Counted from the first letter of the stretch, positions 1 to 13,774 are shown. The stretch is 64,000 bases of DNA from Syngnathus acus (GCF_901709675.1 NC_051091.1:6358967-6422966), one strand, 5' to 3'. Made by a program: numbers and translations. The notes: generated by a model not told the origin, from the sequence alone.

Positions 1-2469
1 CAGAAATCATTATGGAGTGGCTGTAATTGCCCAAAAAGTGTTTCATTATACACAGTACAATTTCTCCAATAATCTACTCATAACGTTACCACTTGGCAAA
101 TTTAAACAAGCAGCAAGCATTTCCATGCTCCAGCATTAATCTGACACAGCAGGAGCAATTTTTTTTTTACACTATTTATTGAACCAGTGAATTGTCAGAC
201 GAGAAAAGCCTTGAATATATTCACCGGCTTTGTGTTAGTGAGCCAAGCATTATCAAGGTAATGATACTATTTTTTATTCCTCAATTACTAAACAGCTAAA
301 ATAACTAGCCTGGGTTTCATTGATTGAAGGGAATGAGAAGCTGCTTCAAGCTGTGAATAAAGTTGGCTGTGCATATGCGGATGGAGGTTGGAAATGGAGA
401 CCCAAAGTGTTTGAATTTTAGATCTAGTTAAAGCCAATGATTGGAGTCAAATACATATTCCAGTTCATTTCTACATTCAGCTCACTCGTCATATTGTAAA
501 TTATAATGCAAGACCTTTTTTGACTGTTGCTTATTGGCTGCAAGTGTATTTCATTTATTTTTTGTTAAATATTGCTTTTCAAACTTTTCATTTTCTGGGT
601 TACAGCGCAACATTTCCAGAAACGTTTGTGTAATCATGACCACTTTTCATGCTTCACTAACTTTGCTGTCAATGCACTATTGATAGTCTGCTCGCATTGC
701 ACTGCTGCCATTTTTTAAGTGCTTTTTGTACAGTATATAAATCTTGTTTTTACATTGGAATTGTAGTTGCTTATACAACTGATGTGTTTGAGTGTGTGTG
801 CGTGTCTGTGTGTGTCTGTGTGTATGAGCTCAGACGCTTGTGTAAACTGCCCTCCATCAGTTCCTCATTTTATGACTCATCCCTCACTTGTTTTTCTTTA
901 TTATTATATAGCTCATGAAGTCCTCCACTAAATCTGTACGTCTCCTTTTTTTTTTAGTTATATTTGTGACGGAGGTCCTTTCGACTTTCTCCAAAACGAA
1001 GACTTTTTTTTTTTTTTTTTTTAACTGTTACGGCTTTTCATTTCTGTCCTTTCATTCAGAAACTGGATATAAAATTAAATCGACAGTGCAATTACATAAA
1101 TAAACTAAAATTGGGTTGCTAGTTTGGTCCGTAACATACAAAATTGGAAAAAAATGCTAAAAAATATATTGTCAGGTGAGAGGCTGAATTAGATAGAATT
1201 TGGGCATTTTAAATTAAATGAAGTCTCAAAACAATTCATCGATTATAAAGACAGTTAACGTGATGATTGGTTAGTTGTCAATTCATCGATTAATCGGTGC
1301 AGCTCTAAAACTCTAAGAGTTCAGGTAAAGTCTTTTGCATGTCCTCTTAATGTCTTTGTGTTTCATTGTCACCAGTGTGACTGTGAAAGCCAAACAAAGT
1401 CCATTTTCACACTCAACGCCTCTCCCAAGGGTTTATCTGGGGATGGTGCTGAAGCGACGGCATATGAAGGGCCAGTGGTGCCTCAAGCTGTGGCTACTTG
1501 TCTTTAATGGCTCGTCTACTTCTTGATGTGATGAATAATGACGAGACGTTTTAATCCTGTCAACCGTGAGCGCTAAAGTCACAGCTTTGACCTCTGTTGC
1601 CTCTGCCAAGAAGTGCAGATGAGACATGCTCTGTGAGACCGCCCATTTCATATTATCCGGGGTGTACGTTTTGTTCTTATCTATTGTGAAAGTCATCAAA
1701 ATAATAATAATAATTTCATACCCAACAAGAAAATGAGTGGACTCGGAGCGCTTCCAATAGCACAGACAACAGTTTGAAGAAGAATTGGACATTGTAGACT
1801 GCAATTATGTCTTTTTCTCACTCACGTCACGAGTAACCGGGGCCTATTCCAACTGACTTTGTTCGGAATAATTCGGATGGACGATTTTGGCCTCCCTTTG
1901 AGAACAAAGCACGTTTTCTGCCCATGTACCATACACAATCTTTTAGGTTCTATCCTCTTCCAAACCAAGTCACACAGGCGGATGGAATTACACCCTTAAG
2001 GCTTTGAATGCGCTGCAGCTCTGCTGATGATATTTTTTTATGCGTGTGTGGCTGCAGAAGTGTCTGGTAGAGAAATGTCCTCTGTCTTCAGGGCAAATGG
2101 GACACACAGACACACTCGCACAATGAATTGTAAGGTGTAAGGTTGCCCAAACACACACGCGCATGTTCCCTTTCCACCTTGTCTCTGCTGAGCTGGTGGG
2201 ATACGTACAATATTGTACAAACAGCAATGACCTTTTTCTACAGCCTCCGAGCAGTAAGGTTGGACCAGAATCCTGAATACCATAAAGACGAGCTTGACCA
2301 TGATAAGATGGATAGCGTGGCAGGGCACAAACATCTTATATTTTAAATATTTATTCTGGCTTTTAAACACACAGAATTATAAATGTAGCAGGGTTGAATT
2401 TTTAAATTCTAATAGCATAGCAAATGACTTTCCCATAGAACTTGAAAGCTGCCTTTGTCCTGTTTGCAG
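1..2469 (+). other. slc2a9: Intron sequence of slc2a9 (5' part of gene lies outside window)
   Basis: No exon could be recognised here. The first supported exon at 2470 begins in phase 0 in the middle of the transporter, so at least one intron must extend upstream. The stretch is AT-rich. It holds a TG-rich microsatellite near 779-828 and poly-T runs near 1005-1022. I searched for the transporter exon that should come before (the TM7-TM8 region) and did not find it, so it probably lies left of the window. Confidence 0.6.
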
Positions 2470-5400
2470 GGTTTAGTGATAGAACGAATTGGGCGGAAAC
2501 CTCTGCTCATATTTGGATTCTGCGCCATGGCAGTGTGCTTCAGTCTACTCACAGTGTTCTTGAATTTTCAAGTAAGATTGTTTTTGGATCGCTCTCCACC
2601 CTATCTAGTCTTGTCCCAGTATTGTGTTTGTAATACGGCAACATTACGAAGAAAGAAAAAAACCTGAATTGACGGTTGAACAAAATTAGGGACGGGAGAA
2701 CTTTTTTTTTTACATTGATGTCACGTATGCGCATAAGGATTTTCATTTTGCCGAATTAATGCTAATGATAACTTCCCTTTCTTTTCCTAGGACCGTGTAT
2801 CATGGATGCCTTACCTCAGTTATGGCTGCTTACTGGCAGTGATTGCATCCTTCTGCTCAGGACCGGGTAATACTTTTATTTCATAATCCCGCCTCATTAC
2901 TTTTGAACGTTTTGATGTAAACAAATGAGCAGATTGTACTACAGCTTGCCGGATTATTGGCTGTTCAGCATGTGTGGTTTAATTCTTACTCAAACTGTAA
3001 TAACAGGCAATGAGCTCCTGCTTTTGTATGCACGAACACACTTGCAATAAGCTCAGCTCCACTTGACACTGTAAGGATTTCATACATTGGGTAGGCGCAT
3101 TTGTGGGAGCAGAGAAATTGTGTTTTATATCATCTTCGCAGCAGAGATTCATAGCATGCTGCTACAATTCCAATTATGAGCCACGAGCCACAATTACTGA
3201 GAAGTCTTTCTATCGTGGTAATACATATTTGCCCCTAATTAACCAATAACACTAAGACATGACAGAAAGGATCGTTCATTTCACCTAAACCTTTTTTTTT
3301 TTTATCCAAATTTAGCATTCCTTGCTGTTCTCCATGTGCAGCTGGTTTGACATTAATCCTCACTGGTGAGATATGCTGCCAGTGTTTTATCATGCATTAA
3401 TAAATAGCATGGAATCAACCTGGGAAATTAGATTTTCGAGACGGATTAAATAGGCGACACTTTTTTCATCCCGGTTGGATAAGGCATTTAAAGAGGACAT
3501 CAGTAAAACAAATCTTTGCAGTGATATGTTTTATCTGACCCCCCCACTGGTATAAACATGCCATTATGATTAATATTGCCTTTGTGGGATAGGAATTAAG
3601 TAGCAAAATCCGCCCATTTTGATCCATCTTAAATGCGCGGCCATTTTGCCACTTGCTGTTGACTGAAAATCACATCACAGTTGCTTGTCTTTGTTTTGCC
3701 CTTTGGCGATTCAAAGACACTGAATTAAATTTCAAACCTTCATTTGTAGACAACAGAAATGACATCAAAAAGTTTGGTAGAATATTTTTTGTTCTCGGTG
3801 TATTTTCCCCCAGCGCCTTGATAATCAACCTGTTGATGTTCCCTAAGCGACTGTGGTCGAAAGTCTAGTTTGAGGGAGGCTACTTAATTGGGTCCTCTCA
3901 CTGCTGGGGGCTCGAACTGGAACTTGTGGTATATCGACTCTTGCAGCGAGTCATTTGGAAAAAGAAATGCTTTGGATTTCAAACTTAGTAGTTTTAGGAC
4001 GTGGGTGTACATGCATAAGCGGAGGTACTGATATTCCATTTGATTTCACAATAATAGGTACTCTGTACCTAAATTGGTCCATAACTTTGGTACTTATTCC
4101 TGGTAAGAACTTTCAGAACCATGAAGCAGCAAGCAGTGAGGAAGAAACAAACAAGCCATCTGTTCATTCTTAATGAATGTAAAGGGCATCCAAATTGAGC
4201 AGACTGAATGCTATCTGCACAAAATCTCCTTGCATATTGTCTTTTTTTTTTGTGCTGACTTTAAAGGATGTTTGTTTTTCTCATATTTCCAGCAATGGCA
4301 TTGTCACAGTTATGATAATGAATTTTCTATTTTGCTATTGACCATAAAAGGAGTGATTGGGTGTCAACAACATATGCGCCAGTACTCTAATGTTGCAATG
4401 TATGCAAAGCTATTCTGAGTGGCGAGTCCTTGGTTGGCCTAGCTCTCGAAGGTCACATTCATGCATTTCCTCGAGTGATCATCTCCAAACTGTGGGAGAC
4501 ATTTTCAGTATTCTTAGAAACATGTTCGTTTGTCAGGAAAATCGTGATGAATTACAACATTTTTTATTCTGTGCTAATTTGAAGACCATAAAATTAGACA
4601 TCCTTGGGTAATGATTTGGCCAGCATGAATTAAAAGAGAAAAAGAAAGTAAGCAAACCCCCTTTGGGTCCATGAAAATCAACACAAAAGCACAGGAGCTA
4701 TCTGATGCAGACGTTATTGACGGCCCATGTATCTGGGCGAGGCGAGGATACCATTTTCAAATTATTCCGACTCCTTGCATCCACGGTGAGATTTACAAAA
4801 GGAGCAGCCCTCAACATGACAGCAACTCAAAAGGGGTTAATGCAAGTCGAAAATGCAAGTCGAAATTATCACTTGGCTGACTCACACATCAACTCACGAC
4901 ACAAATGTCTGAGCATATTCTCTACAATCAGACGGAAATGGAACAGCCAAGACGTCCGTGGGATGAGTTTGGCTGGGACCAGTTCAGGATGTACCGCCTG
5001 AATCCCCCCCCCCCCCAAACTCTCGTGGTGTTATTATTATTATTAATATTATTAAATTATTATTAAATTATTATTATTATCCAAGATGTGGCAAACATAA
5101 CAGTCACAATCTTTAGATCATAAATATTCATTAAAAGTGAATCCAAAACTCATATGAATGAAACTCTTGCATCAGTGACTGTTTTCAAAGAGATGAAGAT
5201 AAATCAGTCTAGTGAAGTAATCCCAGATGTCATAATGGCTCTTTAACGGCGCTGGAAGCAGCGGAAGAAAAAAAAAAAGCCAACATAAAAGCTCTTCCCA
5301 TCTGAACAGAGGGACTAATTTGGTTAGGATTATTCATTAACTGTTGGTAGCTTCCGTGATTTATAAATCTAATGGAGCCTGGCCGGGTAGAGACTGGTAA

Positions 5401-8400
5401 AATTAGTAAATTAGGAATTTAACTGACAATGATGATAATGCGGGGTCAACAGTTTTCAATTCAGTTGTATTTCCCTAATAGCCGTTTGTAATATTCCAGT
5501 AGAATCTATTTGTTGCTTGAACATGCAAAAATTCAACTTTTGTTTGAGTCACCTTGGTGATCATGCAAGAACATTGGGAAAATATCAATTGTTGGAAATG
5601 TTAATGGAGATTCTGTGGAATGAACCACAGCCAAGGTGACACTTAATGATGTGTGGTTGCTATTGTTGCGAGATTTAATTAAAAGGATTGTCGAAATGAA
5701 GCGGGGAGTGTAAGAAACAAATGTGTGTGCGTGCGTGCGTGTGTGTCCTCACAAGGCATACAGTGGTAATAGAATACAATTATTCAATGAAATGTATTTT
5801 ACAATTCATCTGCCAGGTTTGTTTTCAAACAATTTGTGTGATCAGGCTCTCACAAGACATTAATCGCTATTTTGTCTTGTGCCCATACTCGCTCACCCTG
5901 AGAATTGACAAACATTTATAGTGAAGGTCACCTTCAAGGAGCCATTTCAATTCCAATCCTTGTGTGACCTGAGGCTCTGTGCTCTCCACAAACACATCAA
6001 AATATTGACCCAAACATCCTTGGGCCTGTTGTCGCAGGATTTTAATGGGCCATATTTAACACCATTGCGCTTGGAGCTTCAAGGCTGTTCTTTTAATTCA
6101 GCGCGCCAAAAGACCATCTGCAGGTTAACCAACTACGTTTATTATTTCTACTGACTGCCATGTCATATTTTTGTCTAATCAGGGCTGCAGAGTCCTTTCA
6201 AGGACTCTGAAAATACTTTCAACTTTGTACCTTGAGACCCAATGGGTGGTGTCTGTGTTGTCAGAAATTTGAAGGAGGCGTTAATTACCAGACTTGAGAA
6301 TTTCTTTGAGCTTTCTTTGAAGAGAAGAAAAAAATATCCTGGCAGTGTCTTCCTTTTCCGCATCCCACTTGAGTGTCCACGAATGACGCAGGGTAGGGAA
6401 TTTGGCTCATGTATATCATATTGCCTGCAGCATGAACCTGCTCTGTCATCCCAAATTTCTTCTTTTTCTTTTCCCTTCTTTTTTAAGGTAACAACTATTT
6501 TCTCAGAAACTGGGCTCGATTTGTCACCTCCAATTCAACCGCAGACTTTAGTATAAGCACTTTATATCACTTGAGCTTTTAGGGTGTATCTACAGGTGCA
6601 AGGGTGTATAAACACACATTGCTGTGAAAATTCTCTGCTTCTACCTTAATAGGAACAATTTGGAAAAAGCCTTTCTTGATTGACAGCGGATTGGCAAGGG
6701 CATTCCTGGCCGTTCATTGTAAGTCTGCTGGAATAGGATTTAGCCTACAAGTGATCTTGAGCAAAACAGGATGGATTGCATTTGATCAAAAAACACAATT
6801 TTTCTCATTTCTTGCATGAAACATTCTCACTGTTATTTTCTTCAAGCCGCAGCGCATTTCAAGATAAACGGATAAAACAGAATGCAGATAAGACACCATT
6901 TATGGTTGCGAAATCATTTCTGTGATAGTTTTTTTCTATTAAATACATCATGCCAGTGAGATTGGAGTTTAAAAGTGCCATTGATGTGTGTTATGCTTTG
7001 TTCATATGATTACACAATACACCGTTGAAAAATAGGAAGCGTGTGCCAAACCATCTGTCATAGTCAAACACCACTGGCGAAGGCGGTTGGCTCGTGTTAA
7101 CGGCTTGTTTTTGCAGCAGGGGTGCTCGCTTCAGATAAAAATTCCTCAAGTACGCACATTCATTACATCCCTGACGGGGGTAAAGACATTTGTTGTTATG
7201 TTTGTTTGCCAATACATGTCTAATTTGAAGACTTTTCCAAAAGTAGTTTCTTTTAAAATGTGTTAGCACACCTCTGGAACTTACCACTAATTAAAGGCAA
7301 CATTTTTTTTTGTGTCATGCAATAGTCTTTCTTAAAGCCAACATTTCTTTTGTGTCATGTCTTCTTCTCGTTTTTTACCTTGGTTTTGCCGTTCATTTTC
7401 ATTTCCCTTGTGTGGTCTGAAAGCTTCTTTCAAATAAAAGGCATGACGATAATGATGATGATTATCATTTTGTTGTAATCATCATTATCGTGGCTTTCTG
7501 TTTTGTCATTATTGTTATCTTTAAGAGTTAAATTCAGGCAATTATTGTTAAAATTATTCCTCTTTGTGCAAAAAAAAAAAATTTTGGCTCCACATATAAT
7601 AATGAAACAAATGAAAATGTATTTGTGACTCACACCATGGGCTGTAAGAAACGGATTGTTTCAAAAAAAAAAAAAAAACACAACTTCGCCTTCACACTAA
7701 CAAGGTAAATGGGAGCACATTTAAATGAATCTCCATTACCTTTGCTAATGGGATGAACAAATACCCTTTTAATTTTGAACGCATGGTTGGAAGTATTTCG
7801 TGGGACACGTATTTATGTACAGATGTTACCATGGTAATATATATTGTGTGCGGTCTGTTGCCATGGTAACACAGATTTAATGGCATGGGCTGTATTTTGT
7901 CTTAAAACCAAACAAAACAGAATATCAGAATTGTAAAGGTTACGATGTTTTACGTAAAACAAAGGATTTTTTTTTCATTTGGGCTGAATAGCTCAATATA
8001 GCTTACTGCTATTTGCTATATTGCTTATTTGAAAATGCGAATTATAGCGATGTTTGTGGAGCATTTTTTAAGATCTTCAAATTGCTGGCCTCCTGGCTCC
8101 CACTAACGGTTCTATAGCAGCGAGTGGCAGTATTTGCTCAGCAGCTGGCTCATTATAAGCAAAGGTCCACAAGAACAATTCCGTAAGTCCCAGTGAGACA
8201 GACGCCGGGGACTCTTGTGTAATCGTTTTGCCTCGTATGCGTTCAATGGTGCGTAACCAAACCGGAACAGAATAAACGACTCACTTTCTCTTTCACGTGA
8301 TCTCATTGCGTTTGCTCCACTGATAACTGACAACATTCTTGGTTTTTTTGGCAGGCGGCATCCCGTTCATCCTGACCGGTGAACTGTTTGAGCAATCCTA

Positions 8401-10566
8401 CAGGCCGGCCGCCTTCATGATTGCGGGGATTGTGAACTGGCTGTCCAACTTTGCAGTAGGTCTCCTGGTTCCTTTATGCAGGTAAGTCAACCCCTCACCT
8501 CTGAGTCCAAAAATTGTTTTTTTTAATAGTTTTTTTTGTACAGGTGCCGTTTAAAGAGAATGATCCGCTACTATAGAGATGGGTGATGGGATTCTAACAT
8601 TGCTTTGAGTATAAAACAATATCAGAAATATTAAATTTTGATAATTTAACCGTATTTTATGGTAGTGTATAACCCATCCTACTATATTTATCTTATCATA
8701 ACATTTATCTTATGTTACTGACGATCAACATGCGTTGTTGAAAAATGTATTTTGCCGTCAAGGTTAGGCCTTTAAAGTCAAACTTAAAAAGCATGTAATG
8801 AGGCAGCATGCTATAAACCATACCAGTATTTAACCCGAAAGGACATTCACTATTTTTACACATTCAATTGCACACCGGCGAGAAATGACTTCAACCTCTC
8901 TTTCTCCACAGCATGAGTGTAATTAAACTTCTACTAAGACAGGAATAGAATGTCGCAAATTTGCCAGCAGCCTTGTTAACATGCAGAGATGAGATGAGAT
9001 GACTTTATTCGTCTCCCGGAGCAGAACTAACCTAAGTGACATAAGTGAAAAACACAAGGCCAGACTGCGTGTAATTAAAGAAGTTGATAGTTCGCTTTGG
9101 GTTGATAGCATGGAAACGGAATGTATACATATATGTAAATATATATATATGTATACACATATATACTGACCACATGTAAGGCAAAGTGGCGAGTGATTGT
9201 TATGATTCATAACTGCGTTTCTTTCTCAGCAGCGACAGTGTGTCTCCCAATTATCGGGCGGCGAGGATGTAATGGAAACGCAATAATCCCCCTAAACAGC
9301 CCACTGCGGATATTTGCAGTTATGCTCCTGTCATGTGGTGTACGGTTAAGTCTTTGATGCTCCACAGGCGCTGTCCTTCACTCGGCATCCAGTGGGACGG
9401 CGTAAATCTATAAAACCCTTCTCACATGCGTATAATCCTCTGCAGTCTACAGCACACACCTCCACCACAGATTATGACAAAGTGCTGCCCCAGAAAGCAA
9501 ATCGCTTGACTGGCCACAATGGGTGTAAATATGTTGGGATTTGTCCCGCGGTTTTAAAAGGACCTCCTCACCTCCTCTGTATCCTGACTCAGCAGGGCTT
9601 CTCACTTGGATCCTGTCGGGTTTCTCCGCGTTCCGTCCCGCACTGGACATGCTGTCCCAGACAGTCGGCTTCCGCAGTTCATTCTCAGTATCGGATATCG
9701 TGACATAGTTTCACACGAGCTGAGTGGGGCCTCGCGGTCCAGAACAGCTGGGAGAGAAAGGGAACGTTTTTGTTGTATGTTCTAATTTTGCAGATGAGCA
9801 TTACATCACAGTGGCCAAATGCAAAGTGGGGCAGGCCCTTTTGCACAATGTCGTTTAATAGTGCTCTTATGAAATTCAGTCAACACGGGCAAACTGTGTC
9901 AACAGCCGGAGTGATATAACAGCTCACACAATAAATTGGTCTCCATTGCAGTCGTGGTTATTAGGGTCTCGTCATCACCTAGAGCAGGTACACGCATACG
10001 GCGGTAATTATGTTCTGTCCTCCTGTACACTGACGCTCAAGGTCAGACCAAAACACCCGAACAAGACTTTTGAATCACAAATTCTCACTTTGGGTAATCA
10101 AACGGGGCAAAATTAGTTATATGTCTAAAAGTTCAATGTATTTAACACAAGCCTAAAATATGTTTGTTAAGATAATTAATTGTCAGAGTGTCCGTTTTTA
10201 ATTAGAGCATGTTTACTACTCTTTGTGACAACCCGTAAATGACTAATTAATTTGAATTATTTTAAACCCATTGGGAAAACATGCGTCGGATTTGTCTTAG
10301 GCTTTCTTTTGTGTTTTATGTAGGAGGCGCTGGGGCCATTTGCTTTCCTGGTTTTTGTGGGCTTCTGCGTGGTGGCGGCTGTCTACCTCTTTATCATTCT
10401 ACCTGAAACCAAACGAAAAACCTTCATGGACATAAGTCAGAGTTTTGCCAAGATCAACAAAGTCCCGGTCTCCTCTACCAACCATGAAATGAAGCTCGTT
10501 CTGTGTACAGGGCAGGATAAGAATGGAAAAGTACAAAATGACTTTAAGATGGAGAGTTCTTTTTAA
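2470..10566 (+). CDS. slc2a9: Solute carrier family 2 member 9 (GLUT9), 3' part, four exons
   Basis: This is the C-terminal third of a class II facilitative hexose/urate transporter of the plasma membrane. Exons are 2470-2571, 2791-2866, 8355-8481 and 10324-10566, with AG/GT borders. The translation shows the TM8-TM9 loop RIGRKP, then [36 protein letters not shown], and the sugar-transporter signature PETKRKTF, followed by a cytoplasmic tail to a TAA/stop at 10566. The [12 protein letters not shown] block matches GLUT9 better than GLUT5, and the drd5 neighbour agrees with the human SLC2A9-DRD5 linkage. One oddity: exon 8355-8481 ends in phase 2, while 10324 must be read in phase 0 to give the conserved QEALGPFAF-like segment. 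One base therefore appears to be missing near 8472-8479, through either an assembly error or a real frameshift. The 5' exons are outside the window. Confidence 0.9.
2867..8354 (+). other. slc2a9: Large slc2a9 intron
   Basis: This is a 5.5-kb intron between two firmly placed exons. It contains an ATT-rich microsatellite at 5031-5082, a TGTG/TGCG run near 5718-5746, a GAT-rich stretch near 7438-7500 and poly-A runs near 7570 and 7664. It also has two RFX-type X-box palindromes at 7825-7870, listed separately. No coding exon was recognised. Confidence 0.7.
7825..7870. promoter_or_regulatory. Pair of RFX X-box palindromes in slc2a9 intron
   Basis: GTTACCATGGTAAT lies at 7825-7838 and GTTGCCATGGTAAC at 7857-7870. 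The second fits the RFX-family X-box consensus (GTNRCC, spacer, RGYAAC) exactly and the first nearly so. Their start-to-start spacing is 32 bp, about three helical turns. The motif match is seen directly. An enhancer function is inference. Confidence 0.45.
8482..10323 (+). other. slc2a9: slc2a9 intron
   Basis: This is intronic sequence between the third and fourth supported exons. It holds a GAGAT-repeat and CTTTATTCG-type LINE-like tail near 8988-9020 and a TA/TATG-rich microsatellite near 9121-9170. No exon or RNA gene was recognised. The acceptor at 10321-10323 (TAG) follows a T-rich tract. Confidence 0.65.
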
Positions 10567-13500
10567 ACTCAACTCTAATTGTCTTGAAGGAGCATTCAGA
10601 TTTATGCTATCATTATTTTATTTTTTTATACAGATTTATCTTGTGATAAAGAAAATGTAATGCTAAATTAAATTTTATATGTATTTTATGCAATTTTTTC
10701 AATCTTACTTTAGATGCACGTAAACATACATTGCTTAACAAGAGCATTAAACGACCACCCAATCTCAAGGTTTATGCAATCCTAAATTAACGGCATCTAT
10801 AATCACCATAGTTTCTGTTTTCCTATTATCCAGTTGTATCAAAAACCTTGAGTTTGGTTGGTGTTCAGCCGCTGTGTGATGCTGGGGCAACTACTGTGTG
10901 TAAAAGAAGCTGACAGATGCATCTGAAAATATGCTATGAGACGAAGGGGGGAAAAAAAAAAAAACACTTGTTCTGACATGCACAGTTATGGCGCCTCTCA
11001 AAACCCCAAAAGGCAATTTTGCTACCTGGTGTGAGCTGGAAGTGATCTGGAAGCAGACATGCGTGAGATAGGGAAGCGGATGTAGTTCCCCCCTGGAGGA
11101 TTGGATATCTTCAGTATTTATAAACTTTCTAGCTAGTACGAGGTTAAACCACATATGGCCACAGCCTTGTCTGCGTGCAATAGAAGGAGTTTTGAGTGGG
11201 GCTTGTTTTGTTTGTTAATCTGTCCATTTTCCTCATTCAACCCACTTACTAAATCCCAGCCTGCCCTGGTTTTTTAGTTCTCCCTTTCACATCCCTGTTG
11301 TCCTTGTTGACTTTGATCACGATCATACCTTTATTGCTGTTATAATTATTTAATGATGTTTTCCACAGACAATTTTGATGGCGTCAAACAAATAAAATTT
11401 CATTTCTCGCTTGCCTTCACTTAATGCTTTTCTTGCTCATACCACAAATGCATGTTCCATAGAAATAAGACATGAAAAATAAAAGAGCAAACAGGGTTTC
11501 CAACAGTGTAGAATGTAGCGTATGGAAAATGGAAACATTTATTTGGAAAAAGTATTCATGTTTTCAAGACTATGTATATGTCCATTATCGAAAACAAAGA
11601 ATTATGAAAATGTGGAAGAAAATATAAATAGCTACAGGAGACCCATGTTTTTTTCAGAGGTGCTCGGGAATAACGGTAAGAGACCATTAACGATACACTA
11701 AAGTAGTAAACACAAGAACGCTAAAAGCGGCCTTGAAGCAGGTGGCACTTCCATAATGGCTCCCTCGGCACCCTACAATTTGAGTCAGAAAAGACCTCTG
11801 GGGCTTTTGATGCTTGTGTTATTTTACAGAGTTGTTTATTACAAGAACGTGGAACACAAAGAGGGAGATGGTGGACTTGCGTCATTGATTTCCCCCTTCT
11901 GATTCATTTTTTATGTCAATATTGAATGCCAGGCCTTTCAACATTGCAAATCAACAGGTTGACGTCAATTACCAGGTAGAATTTTCTTCTTCAGAGACCA
12001 GATTGACCTCTTAAACTTGGAGAAGCGTCATTGATGGGCCACCTCTCACCACTGCATTCGTGGGAGTTCTGACGCTAATGAGCCCATCAGGCTGGTGGTC
12101 ATGCTGCGGGGACACTATACGTAACCGTGCGGCCACATCTCTGTCTCCCTTCGAACAAAACTCAAAGGACATGAAGCGCCTGCTGCGCACAATCGTCACT
12201 CAGTATTGTATCATCGAGGTTATATGATGGAATGCTCATGATAACGTATGATTATTTACATAAGAGTTAGGGATCTATTAGCACAAAAGAATGCACTCAA
12301 TAGCTATTTATAATTGTAATTACGGCCCCGTGTCACGTTGCAGGGATTTGGTGTGTAGATTGTGGTTGATCCTGAGTAATTACAAAGAGAGCCCCCAGTC
12401 AGATGGTGCTGAAGCAGGCCAGTAATGTTCATCCGACACAGATAGAGCTTTTAAAGCCATTAGTGCAGATCTTTGATTTCATTTCAAAGCTACATTTGTT
12501 GATTGGGCATTCTTCAAATGATAGTCTTTTGAAATGGACTCGAGGGAGGGGTGATACACACAAAAGCATCATCAGGGGGGACAGCGACTCAAAGACTCCC
12601 TGCCAGTGCACATCAGTCTATTTGTGGAACGGCAAGAACTAATGTGGCCCACTTCCACATTAACCTTCTGTTTTGTAGCTTGGCATAATCAGCCGCTATA
12701 CAGATGGTGCGCTGGGCACGCTGTCATTTGAAACTTTTTCAAGAGATGAGTCGAAAACACTAGCACGCTGTGACCTACATGCACTTGTCTCACCCAGTGC
12801 TAACAGATGCTGTAGGTAGAAGCTTAAATTTAGCATCAGGGGGGAAAAACAGAAAGAAAAAAAATTGAAATGAGCAAGCCAAAATAATCCACACAACCTT
12901 TTAGCTGTTAATAATCCACTAAAGAACAAACACTAGTGAAGCCTGATTATGATAATGTCTTGAAATCATTCAATATGTCCCCTTTAATGTGATTGAATGA
13001 ATGCACTTTGTATACTTCAGATTGTTATTGGGCTGCATTTCAATTAAAGTGACAAAAAGCCAATACGGTTGAGTGGCAGACCTAACACCTAGTTGATTGA
13101 CAGACTGCTTGATTGGGAACACCAGAGGTGTCACTCGCTGGGCATTGGGGATAGCTCTCGTTTTCTGAAACCAGGCATGTTGACACACTACGCGACAACA
13201 TGTAACGATTGCCTCATCTCCAAATTCATTTGCAGCTTCATGATGGCATATTGGGAATGTTGCAGGAGAACAGATGCATTGCGGCACTCATTAACCCCCG
13301 TTATGGATCGTGGCCACAGTCAAACATGCTGCATTAAATTTCGTCTATTGTCACGTGCTTGGAAATGTGACGAATTTGGTTTTCACCTCGCTGGAGGAAA
13401 AATGGCCTATTTTGTAGACTTCTCTGTGGGTGTTAAATCTGTCCTTGTGATGCCTGCAGATCGTTAATGGGAAGAGTCTTCCGTCTTCACCTATAGGAAA

Positions 13501-13683
13501 TGCTGGCACAAGCAACCGTCCTTGCAACCTTTGCAGGGTTGTTAGAACACTTGAGTGTGTTTATTAAAAGCTGGCAACAGTGAAATGGGAGGTTGATTGA
13601 AGGAGTGGAGAAGAAATGCTTTACTAGAAAGCAGCCAAACACACACACACTCACGCACACAGACACACACAAACAGCAAATTT

Positions 13684-13774
13684 AGTGAGTGAGTGAGTGA
13701 GTGAGTGAGTGAGTGAGTGAGTGAGTGAGTGAGTGACGTGAGTGAGTGAGTGAGTGAGTGAGTGAGTGAGTGAG
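13684..13774. repeat. TGAG tetranucleotide microsatellite
   Basis: About 90 bp of near-perfect GTGA/TGAG repeat, broken once near 13735-13740 by the bases ACGTG. It is preceded at about 13638-13672 by a CA-rich tract. On the minus strand it reads CTCA, giving a spurious open frame of repeated Thr-His-Ser-Leu. Confidence 0.95.

Noticed and set aside
2100-2370. Possible missing upstream exon of slc2a9
   Set aside because: A stretch with open frames on both strands was examined, but it does not encode the expected TM7-TM8 residues and lacks a suitable acceptor/donor pair.
12970-13467. Overlapping open frames on both strands (105 and 124 codons)
   Set aside because: They shadow each other, have no recognisable domain, no splice-linked neighbours and no codon pattern suggesting a gene.
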